A stretch of 64,000 nt of DNA from Phoronis australis (lineage: Eukaryota > Phoronida > Phoronidae). Positions 12,285-24,507 of the stretch are shown here, piece by piece. The notes below the pieces were generated by a model, which worked only from the letters and a program-made list of their open reading frames with translations, searched no databases and was not told where the DNA came from. The stretch is from NCBI GenBank assembly GCA_002633005.1, contig NMRA01000229.1, positions 167,371 to 231,370 on the forward strand. The letters run 5' to 3'. A program made the translations under genes and the position numbers. The first letter of the stretch is position 1, and each line of letters opens with the position of its first letter.

Positions 12285-13920
12285 GTTCAGTTCTGCTAAA
12301 ATAGTCGAGGGTTATCTTAAGATACATCTTCTGAAAGGTATGTCATATAACGAAAGTTACTTTTATTCAATTTTCACTATGAAATATCTTTGGAAATTCA
12401 AAATTCTTTTCTTAGGGGTGTCCAGGTTATGGTAATATAATTTGAAGTTTTGCTCATTTATTATTTTGTGAAATTTTTTATTAGATGTGCTGAGATAAGG
12501 TTGGTAGATTCTGTAGTGCGAAGGGTCTTTCATAGTCTCTTGTGAAGAGAACCTTTAGTCTTCACTGATCCGTATGACATTGCACCAAAGCTTATGGAAG
12601 ACTGGCGTTTTAGTACAATCGAGTGCAATGAGAATGATGAATGCAAATGATAAAGCTATACCCGCTATAAATTAGGTCTTAGAAACTGTAACAAAAACTG
12701 TTGCATGACATGTCTCACAACTATGTATAGATTATGAACAAGAACAACCTGCCAAACCAGTCCTTCAAACTTTCGTCTTAGCACACTGTGCATGTAGGTT
12801 CAAAAACCTCAATTATATTTTCAGGTGTGTATTCTTATGGAAATTTTAATACAGACAATTTAGTAAATGTTGGTGGAATGATTTCTTCGCTATCAATGTA
12901 CCAAAAAACATTTTGCCAAACACGGGGGCTCACGTGACTACGACAATGGTACAATGTTTGTCTCTATTCCTAGTTTCATAAACTATACACCCTTATTAAT
13001 TGACAGTCGCTAGTATAGTTATTTCAAGAAGACAAAATTAGTAGGGGTGCACGTCACCTTAGCGATATATTTGCTAACTATGCTAATGTACAGCAGGAAC
13101 TAAACGACAATGCTATTTGAACATCATCTACCCTAAACAAAGGGAAGTTGTATTCATTGACATGTTGTAAACGTGAATTTGCTAAATAGGTGACCTTTGG
13201 CTGGGGGCTCTCTTAGCCCTCATCATGCAGTGTTATTCCCCAACACCGCGTCACGATATTTACTGAATACGGATGAGTGATTTGCAGCGGATAATTTTCG
13301 ACACAAAACTTGTTCTTAAAAACATTTGACAAATTTTAGTGTACTGTGTAGTTCATATTCACGTTGTGGCTATATGTTGTGTTTCTAACTAATTTGACCA
13401 AGCAATCACAGAGATACGGAATCAATGTGCAATTCAGTACAAACCTGCTAAGACCCGTGTGATGCAAAAGATGAAGCATTTTGTACATTGTAATATATGA
13501 ATTGTTTCTATGCATGTACATGCATCTCCCCGTTTTGGTGCTAAACATTTGTCATTAAAGATAATTGGGCATTTATAGTTCACTTCATGACAGATCAAAA
13601 ATAATTAATTATCTTCGGGCATGCTCGTTACGCACCAATATCTACTACAAAGCATACTGGAGGAATAAGCTCCGTGCGAAATGAGTGGAACATTTCCACA
13701 AATGCCAATCTTTGGTAGTACTCCTACGTCTTCCAAAATACACATACAGTAGCTTCCTTACTTGTTATGGATATGGAGCATCAAGCTAAAATTATTTTAG
13801 AAAAGCTTATGATATCTCAAGTTCTTAACTAACAAACGACTGGAATTCTTCGCCAAGTCTTAAACAGTTCGAATGATCTCCGCCATGGTTGTATAGCTAT
13901 TTATTCTTTGAGACATAGAC
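12285..13920. other. No gene or repeat recognised
   Basis: Nothing beyond short fortuitous frames. Confidence 0.6.
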
Positions 13921-14283
13921 TAATTATTTGCGGCGCAAATCAACTGTTATCGCTTTAAGCAAACTATATTAACGTCGCGTATTAACTTCCAAAAGCGCAA
14001 AATAATTATTTGTGGCGTACATTAATTGTTTGCGGTAAAAAATAATTCATAACGGCGTAAATTAATTCTTTCCGGAGTAAATTATTTGTTTGCAGATAAA
14101 TTAAACTCTTTACCATACAAATTAATTATTTGGGTCACAAATTAACTTTTAGCGCTGAAAGTTAATTATTAACGTCGTGAATTAACTTCTAACGGCGTAA
14201 AGTAATTCTTTACTTTATCACGCCGATAAAAGTTAATTTATGCCGCATTATGCCATAAAGAATTGATTTATACCGTAAGCGTC
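13921..14283 (+). repeat. Degenerate tandem array with 20-base period
   Basis: From 14002 to 14202 ten consecutive units of 20 bases (one of 19, two of 21) follow the pattern TTAATTNTTTNCGGCGTAAA. Looser units extend left to 13921. Beyond about 14215 the same motif continues in inverted orientation (TTTATGGCATAATGCGGCAT on the minus strand), so the array folds back on itself. No open frame is seen. Confidence 0.75.
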
Positions 14284-16014
14284 CTAAGGTTATCATGTCT
14301 CACCCTCGTATCATTTTTCTCCAAAATTGATTCGATAGATAGATTTATGAAACTCTTCACTGTACATTTCTTATCGCCAATATCTAGTGACTAGCGACAG
14401 AACAACAATTTTGTAAAATCAAGCAAATAACAAATCTCATTCTTGGCCAAACTTCACTGTCATTGTTTCCACAAAATCTTCCGATGACGTTCAGTAATGT
14501 GATCGGTTTTGCCGGGTGTTTGAATGGTTTCCACAGAATTACGCGAAAACAATCAAATTATGAGGAACGCAGTGTCGAACACAATCATTCAAATCGTGAC
14601 AAATGCCACTTTGTATCGGAATCGTCGGTTTCCATAAGACAACAAAGAGTTCAATGTAACACACATCTGAAAAATTTGTTACGGTAGGTTTATTCACACG
14701 CCCGTCGCACTGATGGGCGTTTTGTAAACACAAGGCATTTGTGACGATAAATCTTTGCTTATGGACCGGAACCGGATATTAATTATATCCCATAATTCAG
14801 CAGTTCATATACGCTGGTCAATCATTCCAGTGGCCGCCATGTCGGTAATATATTGGGCGTTCTTAAAAAATGCCTTTCACTTGAGTGATTTTATATGTTT
14901 TTTTTACTTTTTGTCGTGCATCTACTGTAAGCAGCAGCTGAGTCAACGAACTGTACAAGCTGTGTGGCCCTGCTGCGAATCACACGATGCACCTGTTTGT
15001 TTGTTTGTTGGTATTAGTGTTTTGCAGACGATGAAATGTAAGGCGTAAGGATTTCTACTTTGCACTACTTTGTGATTCGCCCATGTAATATCAAAAAAAT
15101 TACGTATTCGGTGTTATTTTAAACTAGTCGTGTCGTAACTTATTTCAGGTCATGTGAGAAAAAGCAAGCAGACAAAGCCATGCCAGCAATGGACGGAGTG
15201 AAAAATAAATGAGCCTCGTTTTGGCGTCAATTTATCACGTCGTTCAGTGACACGTAAAATCTCAACAACTTTCATGTAGCGTACCACTTTTCAAGTGTTT
15301 CTCTAGAGGCAGCGTAGCCCACTGACACAGCGATGCTTTAGTTAGTCATCCATCAAAAACCTTTACACCGTCATCAATATTTTCTAGCAAACTGCAGTTT
15401 TATGACGTCACTGCTGACTTGGTGGACACGTGACTTTCCAGAGTAAAGCAAAAAATGTAACGCACAAGTTGGCCAAGTCACGAATGGTAACGGGGGTGAT
15501 TATAAATCTCGACCGTGGTTGTTGTTCCTGAAAGCTCTCGTGAACAAGTCGATGCAAATGCCGGCCCGGAATCGACAGGTTTTACTTCAATGACGTAACA
15601 CGAACTTTAGTCGTTCTATACTTTGTGTTAAAGTCTTTGTTGCACGGCACATTCGTTGACACTAAATTTTAAATTGATCCACAGATATCACTCGTAAGTG
15701 TTTTTAATGAATAAGACGCATTGTTAGACGCCCTCAAGACAAAAGTTCTAGGAATCATTACATGTACATTTCTCACAACCGCGGGCTTGATAAACAACAG
15801 TTCAAGGACCACGCAAGACTTTCGTATGTTTAAGCTTTTATGCGCAGCCATGCACGGCTCCCTTTTTAATTTACTTGGGATGCCAGGAAAGCTTAACATT
15901 CAACACATATCCAGTAGAATGTTGAACGCTTAGCATCTAGTGTATGGAACGCCACTATATAGCGTAACATCAATTAACAACAGTCAATCTGAACTGTACG
16001 CAAAGCAGCCTCCC
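14284..16014. other. Unassigned stretch with one CRE octamer
   Basis: TGACGTCA occurs at 15403-15410 in a slightly CpG-richer patch (15380-15620). It may be regulatory, but no gene start could be tied to it. Confidence 0.4.
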
Positions 16015-16143
16015 GTTCAGTAACGCTAGGACCTCGCTAAAAAGCAAGACTTCGCGAGATTACGTGAGATATTTCCGTGCATTTCAAAGAGAACACGTGA
16101 CTTTGACTAGCTAGGTTTTAGCTAGGTCCTAGCGTCTACTGAA
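16015..16143. mobile_element. Palindromic MITE, copy 1
   Basis: The left end GTTCAGTAACGCTAGGACCT and the right end read inward, GTTCAGTAGACGCTAGGACC, form a near-perfect terminal inverted repeat of a 129-base element with an internal CACGTG. The family recurs at 25473-25599. No clear target duplication was seen. Confidence 0.7.
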
Positions 16144-16164
16144 CGCACGCCAGGTTTACTGTCT

Positions 16165-16310
16165 CAATATCGTATGGCGGAAGGTGTTGCTTGAAGATCT
16201 CTGCAGCTAGATCACGTATGGCATTCACAATCAGTGATTTCTAGGTTCGATCCTCGGTCAGGAGAGATATTTTCTCTGTTTCAAATCTGTCAGTAAGTAA
16301 CTGTAAATAA
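16165..16310 (+). repeat. Possible tRNA-derived SINE fragment
   Basis: A B-box-like GGTTCGATCCTC at 16233 is followed by GGTCAGGAGAGA, as in the other SINE copies in this window. The upstream A-box region is poorly preserved. It is not a foldable tRNA gene by eye. Confidence 0.35.
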
Positions 16311-18647
16311 GAGAAATTGATGACTGTTCTATCATTTGTTGTTTACAAAACTTTACTAGGTTTTAGTGTATCTGTCTATGTCGAGGACAAAATACAGGTA
16401 GCTTTCGAATCGCTTTTAACATGCTATGAATACGTGATCTTAAACAAAAATGAACTGGTTTCATTGTCGCTTTCGTAAGCAAAGCAGGGCACAGGGCTTT
16501 GCTTGCAATCACGTCTTTATATATCGTCTTCAGTACCAGGGTTGGTTTGAGGGTGGATACTTACTATTCATAACTTTCACGAAATCTTTACACTCCGCGC
16601 TGCTAACATTAGCGTTGTGATGTTAAGCGTCTTCTCACGGCTAGAATTCTTATGAAACTCACCAACATACAATAACTACAACCGTTGAAATCAAATGTAC
16701 CACGAAACATGAACATTGCCTGTCTAAGAATAAACATTCAAATGGGCACATTTAATGCGAAATGACAATTACTTAAGTAAGAGAAATAATGACCGTATAT
16801 GAGAAAAAGTCTCGAGCAGCACGCTGTTAATGAACGTTCCCATCATGGAAACTACAAACACTTTCAAAAATGTGATTTCATCCGTCGATAAATTCTTCAG
16901 TCATGCGCTTTGCGATTTAGAACATTACCCAGCTCACCAGGGACCTGTTACATGAAAATGACTAATGCTTAAGCCGGAAGTTTGGTATACGCCCCCACTT
17001 CATAGCTACAGTAGTTACTGAAAACAGGTTTTGCGAAGTAATTACAAAGCATCACTGTCTAAAAGTTAGTCATAGTAATCATACCAGTTATTAGCAGTTC
17101 TGTGCATATTCTCAGAGACTTCGGAGTTTTGCACAGGTAAAATTTCACTATTTTTCTGAAATACTTGTGTAGAGAGCTATACAAAATTGGTTTCTACCTT
17201 ATGTCTTAGTCATATTTCACGAAACAAACCCCTGATAGTGAATTATTGTTGAATGGACCGAAACTCAACTTACAGGTAAAGTGTAGGCTACTTGCGACAT
17301 TTTCTGAATTGCAGTTTTCCAATTGACCAACCGCCAATTGATTCCGGCACTCAGAGGATTCGTTGTAGCGACTTGTTGGCAATGGAGGTCAAGTCGTTAT
17401 AAACCAGTGAGTGGTTTAACTCGTCTTGTGTCTGTTGGCAGCTAAACTGCGAAATGCAGTATCAATCAAAATTTTACTTCCCTGCTCACATTCTACAATT
17501 AGGCAGCGAAGAACTGAGACAACATAACTTGTTGTTAAAAAAGCGAAATGCAGACCAATTGTTGTACGCTTTCGTGTTCTTTTGACACGCATGGAATGCG
17601 ACGAGCCACTCACCTTCGCCCCCACCCTTCAAAATGGAGCTAATCGATTTTGGCAGTTGATTCTTGACGAGGAGATATCCCATCTACGCGCTGATTGGCC
17701 ATAAAGAACGTTCACTGACAAGAAAGACTCAATAAACTATTCAAGACAGTTGAAATGCCAAAACGGAATAAATTCAATAGAGATTCCGATACTCCCAAGA
17801 TCACGATAATATTAATACCAACATAATGAAAATTAAATTACAACGAAAAAAGGCACCCGCAAAATGCGAGAAGTAAAATGAATGAGTGAACTCAAATTAA
17901 AAAAACCCGACTAGCTTGTATACATGTAATATGTTGCAATTGAATGGAATCATCAAATGTGATCCACTAATTCGCCACCAGGTTGGTCCGTATGACCAAT
18001 CTGGACTAACTTGGGCTGATAGACGACCCTGGGCTGCAAAGACAGTTTCACGATACCCAGCACTAGAACGAAACACCCGATGAGGTCAACGCCTCGATTC
18101 AGTTAAATCTCAGCTGAATATATTCTTGTATGTGATTGGATAAACGAACACAAAGTGACAGAAATTCACCTTCATATCCGTTCACAAATACTTTTATACA
18201 ACGAAAAAAGTTGTTGCACCACCTAATCTGACTTTGGTACCTTGGTTCCAATGCGCAACAAGTATTGGACCCTACATTATTAAGTTAGAACAGACTCGGA
18301 CATCATTGAACGGTCGACGTAAGCCTACACATGTATTAGTGGGTTAGCGTTGTCTTTGTCAGCGACCGAAGAATTGATTTCTTGCAACAGTCTGAATCCC
18401 CAGGACGTTTTTTGATAAAGCGGCTTTAAATGGTGGCAGTTTTGGTGAAATATGATCAAAACACGCACAATGTAGTATACAATCTGTTGCTATAGTACAT
18501 GTACGCTTGCAAACGATTTTCGTCACATTGTGTCACAACTAACTTTGTAGCTATCCCGTTGCAACAAGTTACTGGGTGAGCAACTGTGATGAATAGACGA
18601 AAACCTCAAAAAGGTACAGAAATAATAAGTACATAAGACACCATCAA
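16311..18647. other. No gene or repeat recognised
   Basis: Short frames only, with no supported splice pattern. Confidence 0.6.
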
Positions 18648-18651
18648 TTAA

Positions 18652-18706
18652 AACCCCGGCAAACCTGCGATCGGGAACGACCGGAAAGCGATCGAGAACG
18701 AGACTT
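18652..18706 (+). repeat. Left terminal inverted repeat of the TTAA transposon
   Basis: This arm matches the reverse complement of 22853-22906 at most positions. It includes two GCGATCG-type motifs spaced by a CGACCGGAA block, which may be binding sites for the transposase (inference). Confidence 0.7.
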
Positions 18707-19069
18707 TGCAACAAAAATGGCAGACGACAGTGTAGGCAATGACCATCGCCTCTGTTGGCCCGAACCAGAGGCGATACAGCTCCTATAGGCGCTCTGTACG
18801 CCGGAAGCTTTTCGGCGAATTATGCCTCGCACCGACTAAACCATCAAAGTCACGATGTTACAAATACCTTTTGCGCATAGAGGAACACCTTAGGAGGTTG
18901 TCGATGTGTTTAATTCCTTCCAACTCGAACAAATACTCCCGTTATGAAACTTTTTCTTCGAGCAGTCCCTATTTCAGTTCCCAAAATCGTGAACTCAACA
19001 TTTTTATACTGCGCACGCTCCAATTCATGACCTCAATCTTTAAATAGGCCAAAGGTGAGCCATTGCGGT

Positions 19070-19693
19070 NNNNNNNNNNNNNNNNNNNNNNNNNNNNNNN
19101 NNNNNNNNNNNNNNNNNNNNNNNNNNNNNNNNNNNNNNNNNNNNNNNNNNNNNNNNNNNNNNNNNNNNNNNNNNNNNNNNNNNNNNNNNNNNNNNNNNNN
19201 NNNNNNNNNNNNNNNNNNNNNNNNNNNNNNNNNNNNNNNNNNNNNNNNNNNNNNNNNNNNNNNNNNNNNNNNNNNNNNNNNNNNNNNNNNNNNNNNNNNN
19301 NNNNNNNNNNNNNNNNNNNNNNNNNNNNNNNNNNNNNNNNNNNNNNNNNNNNNNNNNNNNNNNNNNNNNNNNNNNNNNNNNNNNNNNNNNNNNNNNNNNN
19401 NNNNNNNNNNNNNNNNNNNNNNNNNNNNNNNNNNNNNNNNNNNNNNNNNNNNNNNNNNNNNNNNNNNNNNNNNNNNNNNNNNNNNNNNNNNNNNNNNNNN
19501 NNNNNNNNNNNNNNNNNNNNNNNNNNNNNNNNNNNNNNNNNNNNNNNNNNNNNNNNNNNNNNNNNNNNNNNNNNNNNNNNNNNNNNNNNNNNNNNNNNNN
19601 NNNNNNNNNNNNNNNNNNNNNNNNNNNNNNNNNNNNNNNNNNNNNNNNNNNNNNNNNNNNNNNNNNNNNNNNNNNNNNNNNNNNNNNNNNNNN
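19070..19693. other. Assembly gap of 624 N
   Basis: This is an unsequenced run inside the TTAA transposon. The long X-filled frames across it are artefacts of the gap. A short MADDSVGNDHRLCW-like plus-strand frame before the gap (18718-18785) might be the start of a second transposon protein, but it meets a stop after 23 codons. Confidence 0.99.
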
Positions 19694-19953
19694 TTTAAAT
19701 GAACGCGCCACTCACGATTCGCACCCGAAGAACCACCGCCATTTTGAACTTGCCGCGAACCCGGAAGTACAATTCATTCAGGAACCCAGGCCGAGAAAAC
19801 GCCGTCAGTGCGACTGGAGCAGTGCCTGTACTGTTACCAGCCAGCAATCGGGGATAAAATAATCGACAGCGCGTCTTAATTTTGATAAAATCAAACTACG
19901 GACAATTTTATGGAATTTGCTGAAGAAATGTGGCGAATAAGTTTTGACAGAAA

Positions 19954-22255
19954 TTATTTTGCTAGACTCGGCACCGCAACTGATGTCATCATATGAGGAA
20001 TGGAGTCTGGTTTTGGTCTCCCTTGTCCAGTGGAGTCCATATCTCGGAATGTTGAAAAGAAGTTTTCCACCTGCTGAGAACCTATTGCACGAACATTTTA
20101 TGTTTGATTTCTACAGAAAGGGAAAGATTGTATTTTCCTTTCCAAGTGCACCAACAATGCCTCGAAAGTCTGTATCGGTATGCCTCTGATATATCGAGTT
20201 TGTGGCGGAAAATTGTTCACTGCAAATTCTTCTAAAAGCCATTCTCTAAGGCGAAGCCTTCGGATGCATCTTTCAGCAACAGGTATGGCAGGCTCATCCT
20301 CGGCATCAAAACAGTTTCCTATTTACTCACGAACTTCTTTCTCGTTAACATATTCGTCAAGTATATTGTCTTTAACATCCTTGGAAAACACACGTCTTGC
20401 TAAAGCTACATCTTACTTGTCAACGCAATCCTCATTCACAGCAATATTGAGATGGGTTTGGCGAGATAGTGCAACATCTTCCCACGCTTTTAGCTTTAAA
20501 CCAGCAATTCCAGTTGTACAGAGTTTTGTCCTAATACAAGTCAAGATGTGGTAGGCGTCGGTAAAGTGGAACCTGTTGTTGCTGGTCAGTATTTGGATGA
20601 GAAAACCAATTCTTCATACTATTTTCACAATCAAGAAAACACGAAGTGTGGTACAATGGCCAGATTCAATCAACTATTGTAAAGCTTTATCCCATGTGTT
20701 TTCTGCGAGAATCTTAGCGAGTTCTTGTTTTCATGCACGTTCTAAAACAGAACAACACATTTTTAAGTTCGCAAACACTTCGATTGCGCTGATAATCTTT
20801 CCTATTAGGGGATTTACCCCCAAAGTTCAATGTAGACATGAACAACTGAACTAGCTCCATTTCTGAGTGTTTAATGTCGAAACAAACAGCGTGTTTCACA
20901 CGTAACACTTGCAGACACATTTGGAGTTCAAACTTGTGGAATGCCTTATTGCAAGTGGTCTTACATGCAAAAAGTCTTTTGAAAATCTTCAACAGCTTTT
21001 TGTGACCATTTATGAATTTTTTTAGCCATTTCATTTGCTTTCAAAGCATTCAGCATGGATTCAGACGTTGCAGTGTCCGTAGTGTAACGATCTCCATTTC
21101 CATTCTCTTCACTTTCAAGTACATGTTCTGTGTCCACACATTTGTTGTCATCATTGGCATGTTCTGTGTAGTTGAGATTTTCTTCTCCCAATTCCATGTG
21201 GTCATCATCTGTTCTCAAAGGTATTTTATCAACACTCGTATCGATCACAGTTTGTTCGTAGTTGTTGTCATGGCCATTACTGTAGATGGCCTCAAAAGCC
21301 CCAGAGAGACCGTCAGATGTTAGGCCAAAACTTCGTGTAGCACCTGGTTCGTCTTGGAACAACCATGGTTCGACAAAATAGTCCTGTTCAAGAAACTCAT
21401 GCCAAGTCTGCACGTTATTTGGTACTGAGCTTACGATTACATTTTCAGCAATATTTAGAGTTTCGAGAGAGGTGTTTCAAAGTGTTCATCCTCAAGAAGT
21501 GCGAGACATGTTTCTTTTACAGATAACAGCTGAGATTCAGCTCCATCGTATCTGTTCTGGCAGGTAGCATCATTGGTTGCATTTCTCTTGGATTTTGAGT
21601 GCTCTGCGTTTAGATACCCAGTCAGCGGTGAATCTGTCTTGTGCCAGACAGTCACGGAACCATTGACATTGTACTCTATATGGACATCTCCGGGAAAACT
21701 CTCTACTCTTGGTTTAGATTTTATTTGGGATATAATTGTTTTTATATCTTGTGACATCACACTTGATCAGTGATCTTTCTGTAATTGTAAGGCAGTCAAT
21801 GGTTTGTTGACATCACCGCGAACTCCGTACTTATGCCATTGTCCATCACTAGACGTGGCCAGCACGTTTAGACACCTCGCTTCGCATTCAGAGATAACGT
21901 GTTTCGATCATCATACTTCTAAAGGTGGCATTATTCATGCTTGTCCCCTTCATTGCATACACTATAGGGTGGGCAACATTTATTTCGGCAAGGTAAGCCC
22001 GGTCTAAATCGTTCACCGTATATACCAGAAACTCGAATGCAGTTGTCCTATTCAATGGAGAAGCCCGATTAATCCAGTTTTTCGTCGACACAAGGCAGTT
22101 CTGTAAGTCTCTAGCTGTAGAAATTGGCTTGGCCTCATTTGAACTCCGTGACAATATATAAGCGTCATCGCTTTGGACGTCTGACGATGGTGATCTCACA
22201 CACGACATAAACTTACCGAGAAAGAGGATGTTGTTCTCCATAATTCAGTGATTTG
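19954..22255 (-). pseudogene. Broken transposase-like protein of the TTAA transposon
   Basis: Successive minus-strand frames carry connected protein: about 22241-21888, 21894-21455 (one TGA), about 21470-20961, 21034-20714, and 20739-19954 (several stops), ending at TAA 19954-19956. Visible blocks are LNVLATSSDGQWHKYG (D at 21845-21847), FTDAYHILTCIRTKL (D at 20557-20559), and SQQVENFFSTFRDMD (E at 20065-20067). By analogy with P-element/THAP9-like enzymes, these could be the three acidic residues of an RNase H-fold transposase, though spacing is wide. At least three frameshifts and about six stops show it is inactive. Upstream frames (to about 22411) may hold more of the N-terminus. An alternative is a host orphan gene captured by the element. 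Confidence 0.65.
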
Positions 22256-22852
22256 TTGGTGGATGAGCTTTCGATTAGGTCTGAACTTGGTAGGTAGCTT
22301 TGGATTTGAACTGCCATACACTCCTGTCATTTCCTCCCCGCACATTCCCCATTGGTGATGGTCGAAATATGGAAATATGTGCTGTGCTATGCTATGACAT
22401 TTAAGGAACACAGTAATGACGCAAAATAGTAATTAATTGCACCACACAAATTTGCGTTCCAGATCGCTTATCACTGCGTTCTCGATCGCTTCAGTCTTTC
22501 AACAGAAAAGGGTTCACAAATCAGAGATCCTGACAATGCTACGGAAAACAAACGTTGGGTTATATTTTCATGTACGTCATTTCTTCAAAACTTTATGATT
22601 AATATATTGATATAGAACCAAAAATAAGCAAAGTTTGCAAAAATGACATACAAATCACCTTTGGCTCAAGCGATGCATCGCTTAACGTAACTTTTCTCCA
22701 ATAATTGGACGAGACACTAGCCTAAACTTCTATCTGTCCTTCCTAACTGTGCTACGCCTTGAACTCATGTCCTTGTTTCCGTATTGAAACTAAAAACAAC
22801 CAAAAATTCATCAAATTTACTTACATTTTCTGGCTTCGCTTCTCGCGCCAAA

Positions 22853-22906
22853 TTTCGTTCTCGATCGCCTTCCGGTCGATCTCGATCGCGGGTTGGCCGG
22901 GGTGAA
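22853..22906 (-). repeat. Right terminal inverted repeat of the TTAA transposon
   Basis: Read on the minus strand it gives CCCCGGCCAACCCGCGATCG, then CGACCGGAA and GCGATCGAGAACGA. Further related motifs (GCGATCGAGAACGC and GCGATCTGGAACGC on the minus strand) lie inward near 22460-22500, close to the start of the protein remnant. Confidence 0.7.
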
Positions 22907-22910
22907 TTAA

Positions 22911-23275
22911 TGGATTCATGAAATGAGCCGAAATTATTGTACCCATGAAATGTGAAGAATGGAGGAAAATAAGACGATATCACAAAACAACCGAAATATA
23001 AGAGTTAATAAATGTGAGAAATAGAGAGAATTAATGAATAGAAAAATTGTGATGAGGTTACAAAATCTTAAGGACTAATCAGTCTCTAAAATGCTACAAA
23101 TTAATGAATCTGTCAAACGTGACGAATGATTCAGTGACGAGTTCATAAATCCGTAAAATGCGAACCCATGAAATGCGACATGTTAATGAATCGAAGAAAT
23201 GAATCTTAGGAGTGGGATGAATTAACGAGTGAGTGAAACGCAACAAATTATCGAATAAGTAAAATTCTTATTTTT
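22911..23275 (+). repeat. Degenerate tandem array, unit about 20-27 bases
   Basis: A loose unit like AATTAATGAATCNGTGAAATG recurs about a dozen times with variable length and spacing. Clear examples start near 22905, 23028, 23100, 23185 and 23219. The array begins directly at the right end of the TTAA transposon. No coding potential is seen. Confidence 0.55.
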
Positions 23276-24386
23276 CTCTAGATGTTGTTTCGTCATCGTT
23301 GAAACAGTGAGCCAGATTGTAAAGAGGTGCGCCAGTTTGGTGTACACAAATTCCACATTGGTTCCGCAGTTGCGCAGTGCACGTGCGTTCGTCTATGCTT
23401 TGCTTCACGCCAAATGATCGGACCCAATAACTAAATAGCTCAGGCTATTTGTCATACACTGTGCGATCTTAACAAAAGGTGCATGTAGGTTTCCTCCTCA
23501 ACGCCTTAATGGACTGAGAGCAGGTTTTGAGTTCGTTAAACGCGAGAACCTCATGAAAACACAAGGTCAGGTATGACGAATTACAAACGCAGCTCGTGGT
23601 CACGTTGGCTTCCTTCGCGAGATTGTTGAGCACTCGGAAATCAAACCTGAGGGTAGATGACCAGTATGCAAGCGTTTTTGTTTCAACTGGCATCTAATGA
23701 ATATAGAGTTTAACATTCCAATGGTAAACTTAAAAAACATTGCCACACAGTACTGTAATGGAAACCGTTCGTGCTTGGCTGTAATTCGCATTCCACGAAT
23801 TTTCATTTCGTCAGAAAATGTATTTCCACTTTTAGCCATTTCTGAATAACCACTAGTCAAGCACTACTGCCACGGCATGCCCGCGCCCAGATTAAAAATA
23901 GGGTGCTCGAATTTTTGAGAGTTTGGACCTTTTCTAAGATTCACGGGGTACGTTCAGAGCTATGAGTTGTGCATTCGCCAAATATTGGTCACCAAGCATA
24001 CCGAGAATTTCCAAAAATTGACCCATGGGCAGATATTCGGATACAACCGTTCGAATTCGTCAAATAAAACCGAATGTACACCCGGGTGTATTTTAGGAAA
24101 ACTTGGCATTCTTGAAGACTTGGCCAAGCTTTCCACACTATTCTAGTACACAGTTGTATCGCCCTGCATCACATCGTTTTTATTGTTATAGTTACTAAGG
24201 TTCAAATTACCGGATTCATGCAGACACTCTCGTAATCAAGCCGTGACCTTAGACCTACTACAATCACCGCTAATTGTGTGGAATGGAACGTACATGTAGG
24301 CACACGACAGTTACCCCAACTACGTGACCCATGCTTAATAAATATTTAAGTTGGCACCGTTAACCGTGACTGCCACAGTATGCAAT

Positions 24387-24461
24387 GATGATGATGATGA
24401 TGATAATAATAATACTGATAATAATAATAATGATAATGATAATGACAACGACAACGACAGC

Positions 24462-24494
<33 letters not shown>

Positions 24495-24507
24495 AATAAT
24501 AATAACA
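24387..24507 (+). repeat. Microsatellite (GAT, AAT, AAC trinucleotides)
   Basis: Runs of GAT, then AAT, then GACAAC and AAC, then AAT repeats lie at the 3' end of the minus-strand LINE fragment. Several LINE clades end in short tandem repeats, so this is probably the element's own tail expanded. Confidence 0.8.

Larger units (their letters stand above)
18652..22906 (-). mobile_element. Decayed DNA transposon with TTAA target sites and DDE-like protein
   Basis: The left end (AACCCCGGCAAACCTGCGAT) and the right end read on the minus strand (TTCACCCCGGCCAACCCGCG) form an inverted repeat of about 55 bases, which continues through CGACCGGAA and GCGATCGAGAACGA on both sides. TTAA occurs at 18648-18651 and at 22907-22910, fitting a 4-base TTAA target duplication as in piggyBac and Kolobok elements. 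Inside is a minus-strand protein broken by frameshifts and stops (19954-22255). About 0.6 kb of the interior is unsequenced N. The ends and the protein support each other; the superfamily assignment is open. Confidence 0.75.

Noticed and set aside
13921-14283. A CRISPR array
   Set aside because: There is no repeat-spacer alternation; the units are contiguous and degenerate, and the DNA is eukaryotic.
19040-19711. Open frames of over 200 codons on both strands
   Set aside because: They consist almost entirely of the N gap.
20180-20854. Plus-strand frames of 124 and 92 codons
   Set aside because: They lie antisense to the broken transposon protein, whose minus-strand translation has coherent motifs.
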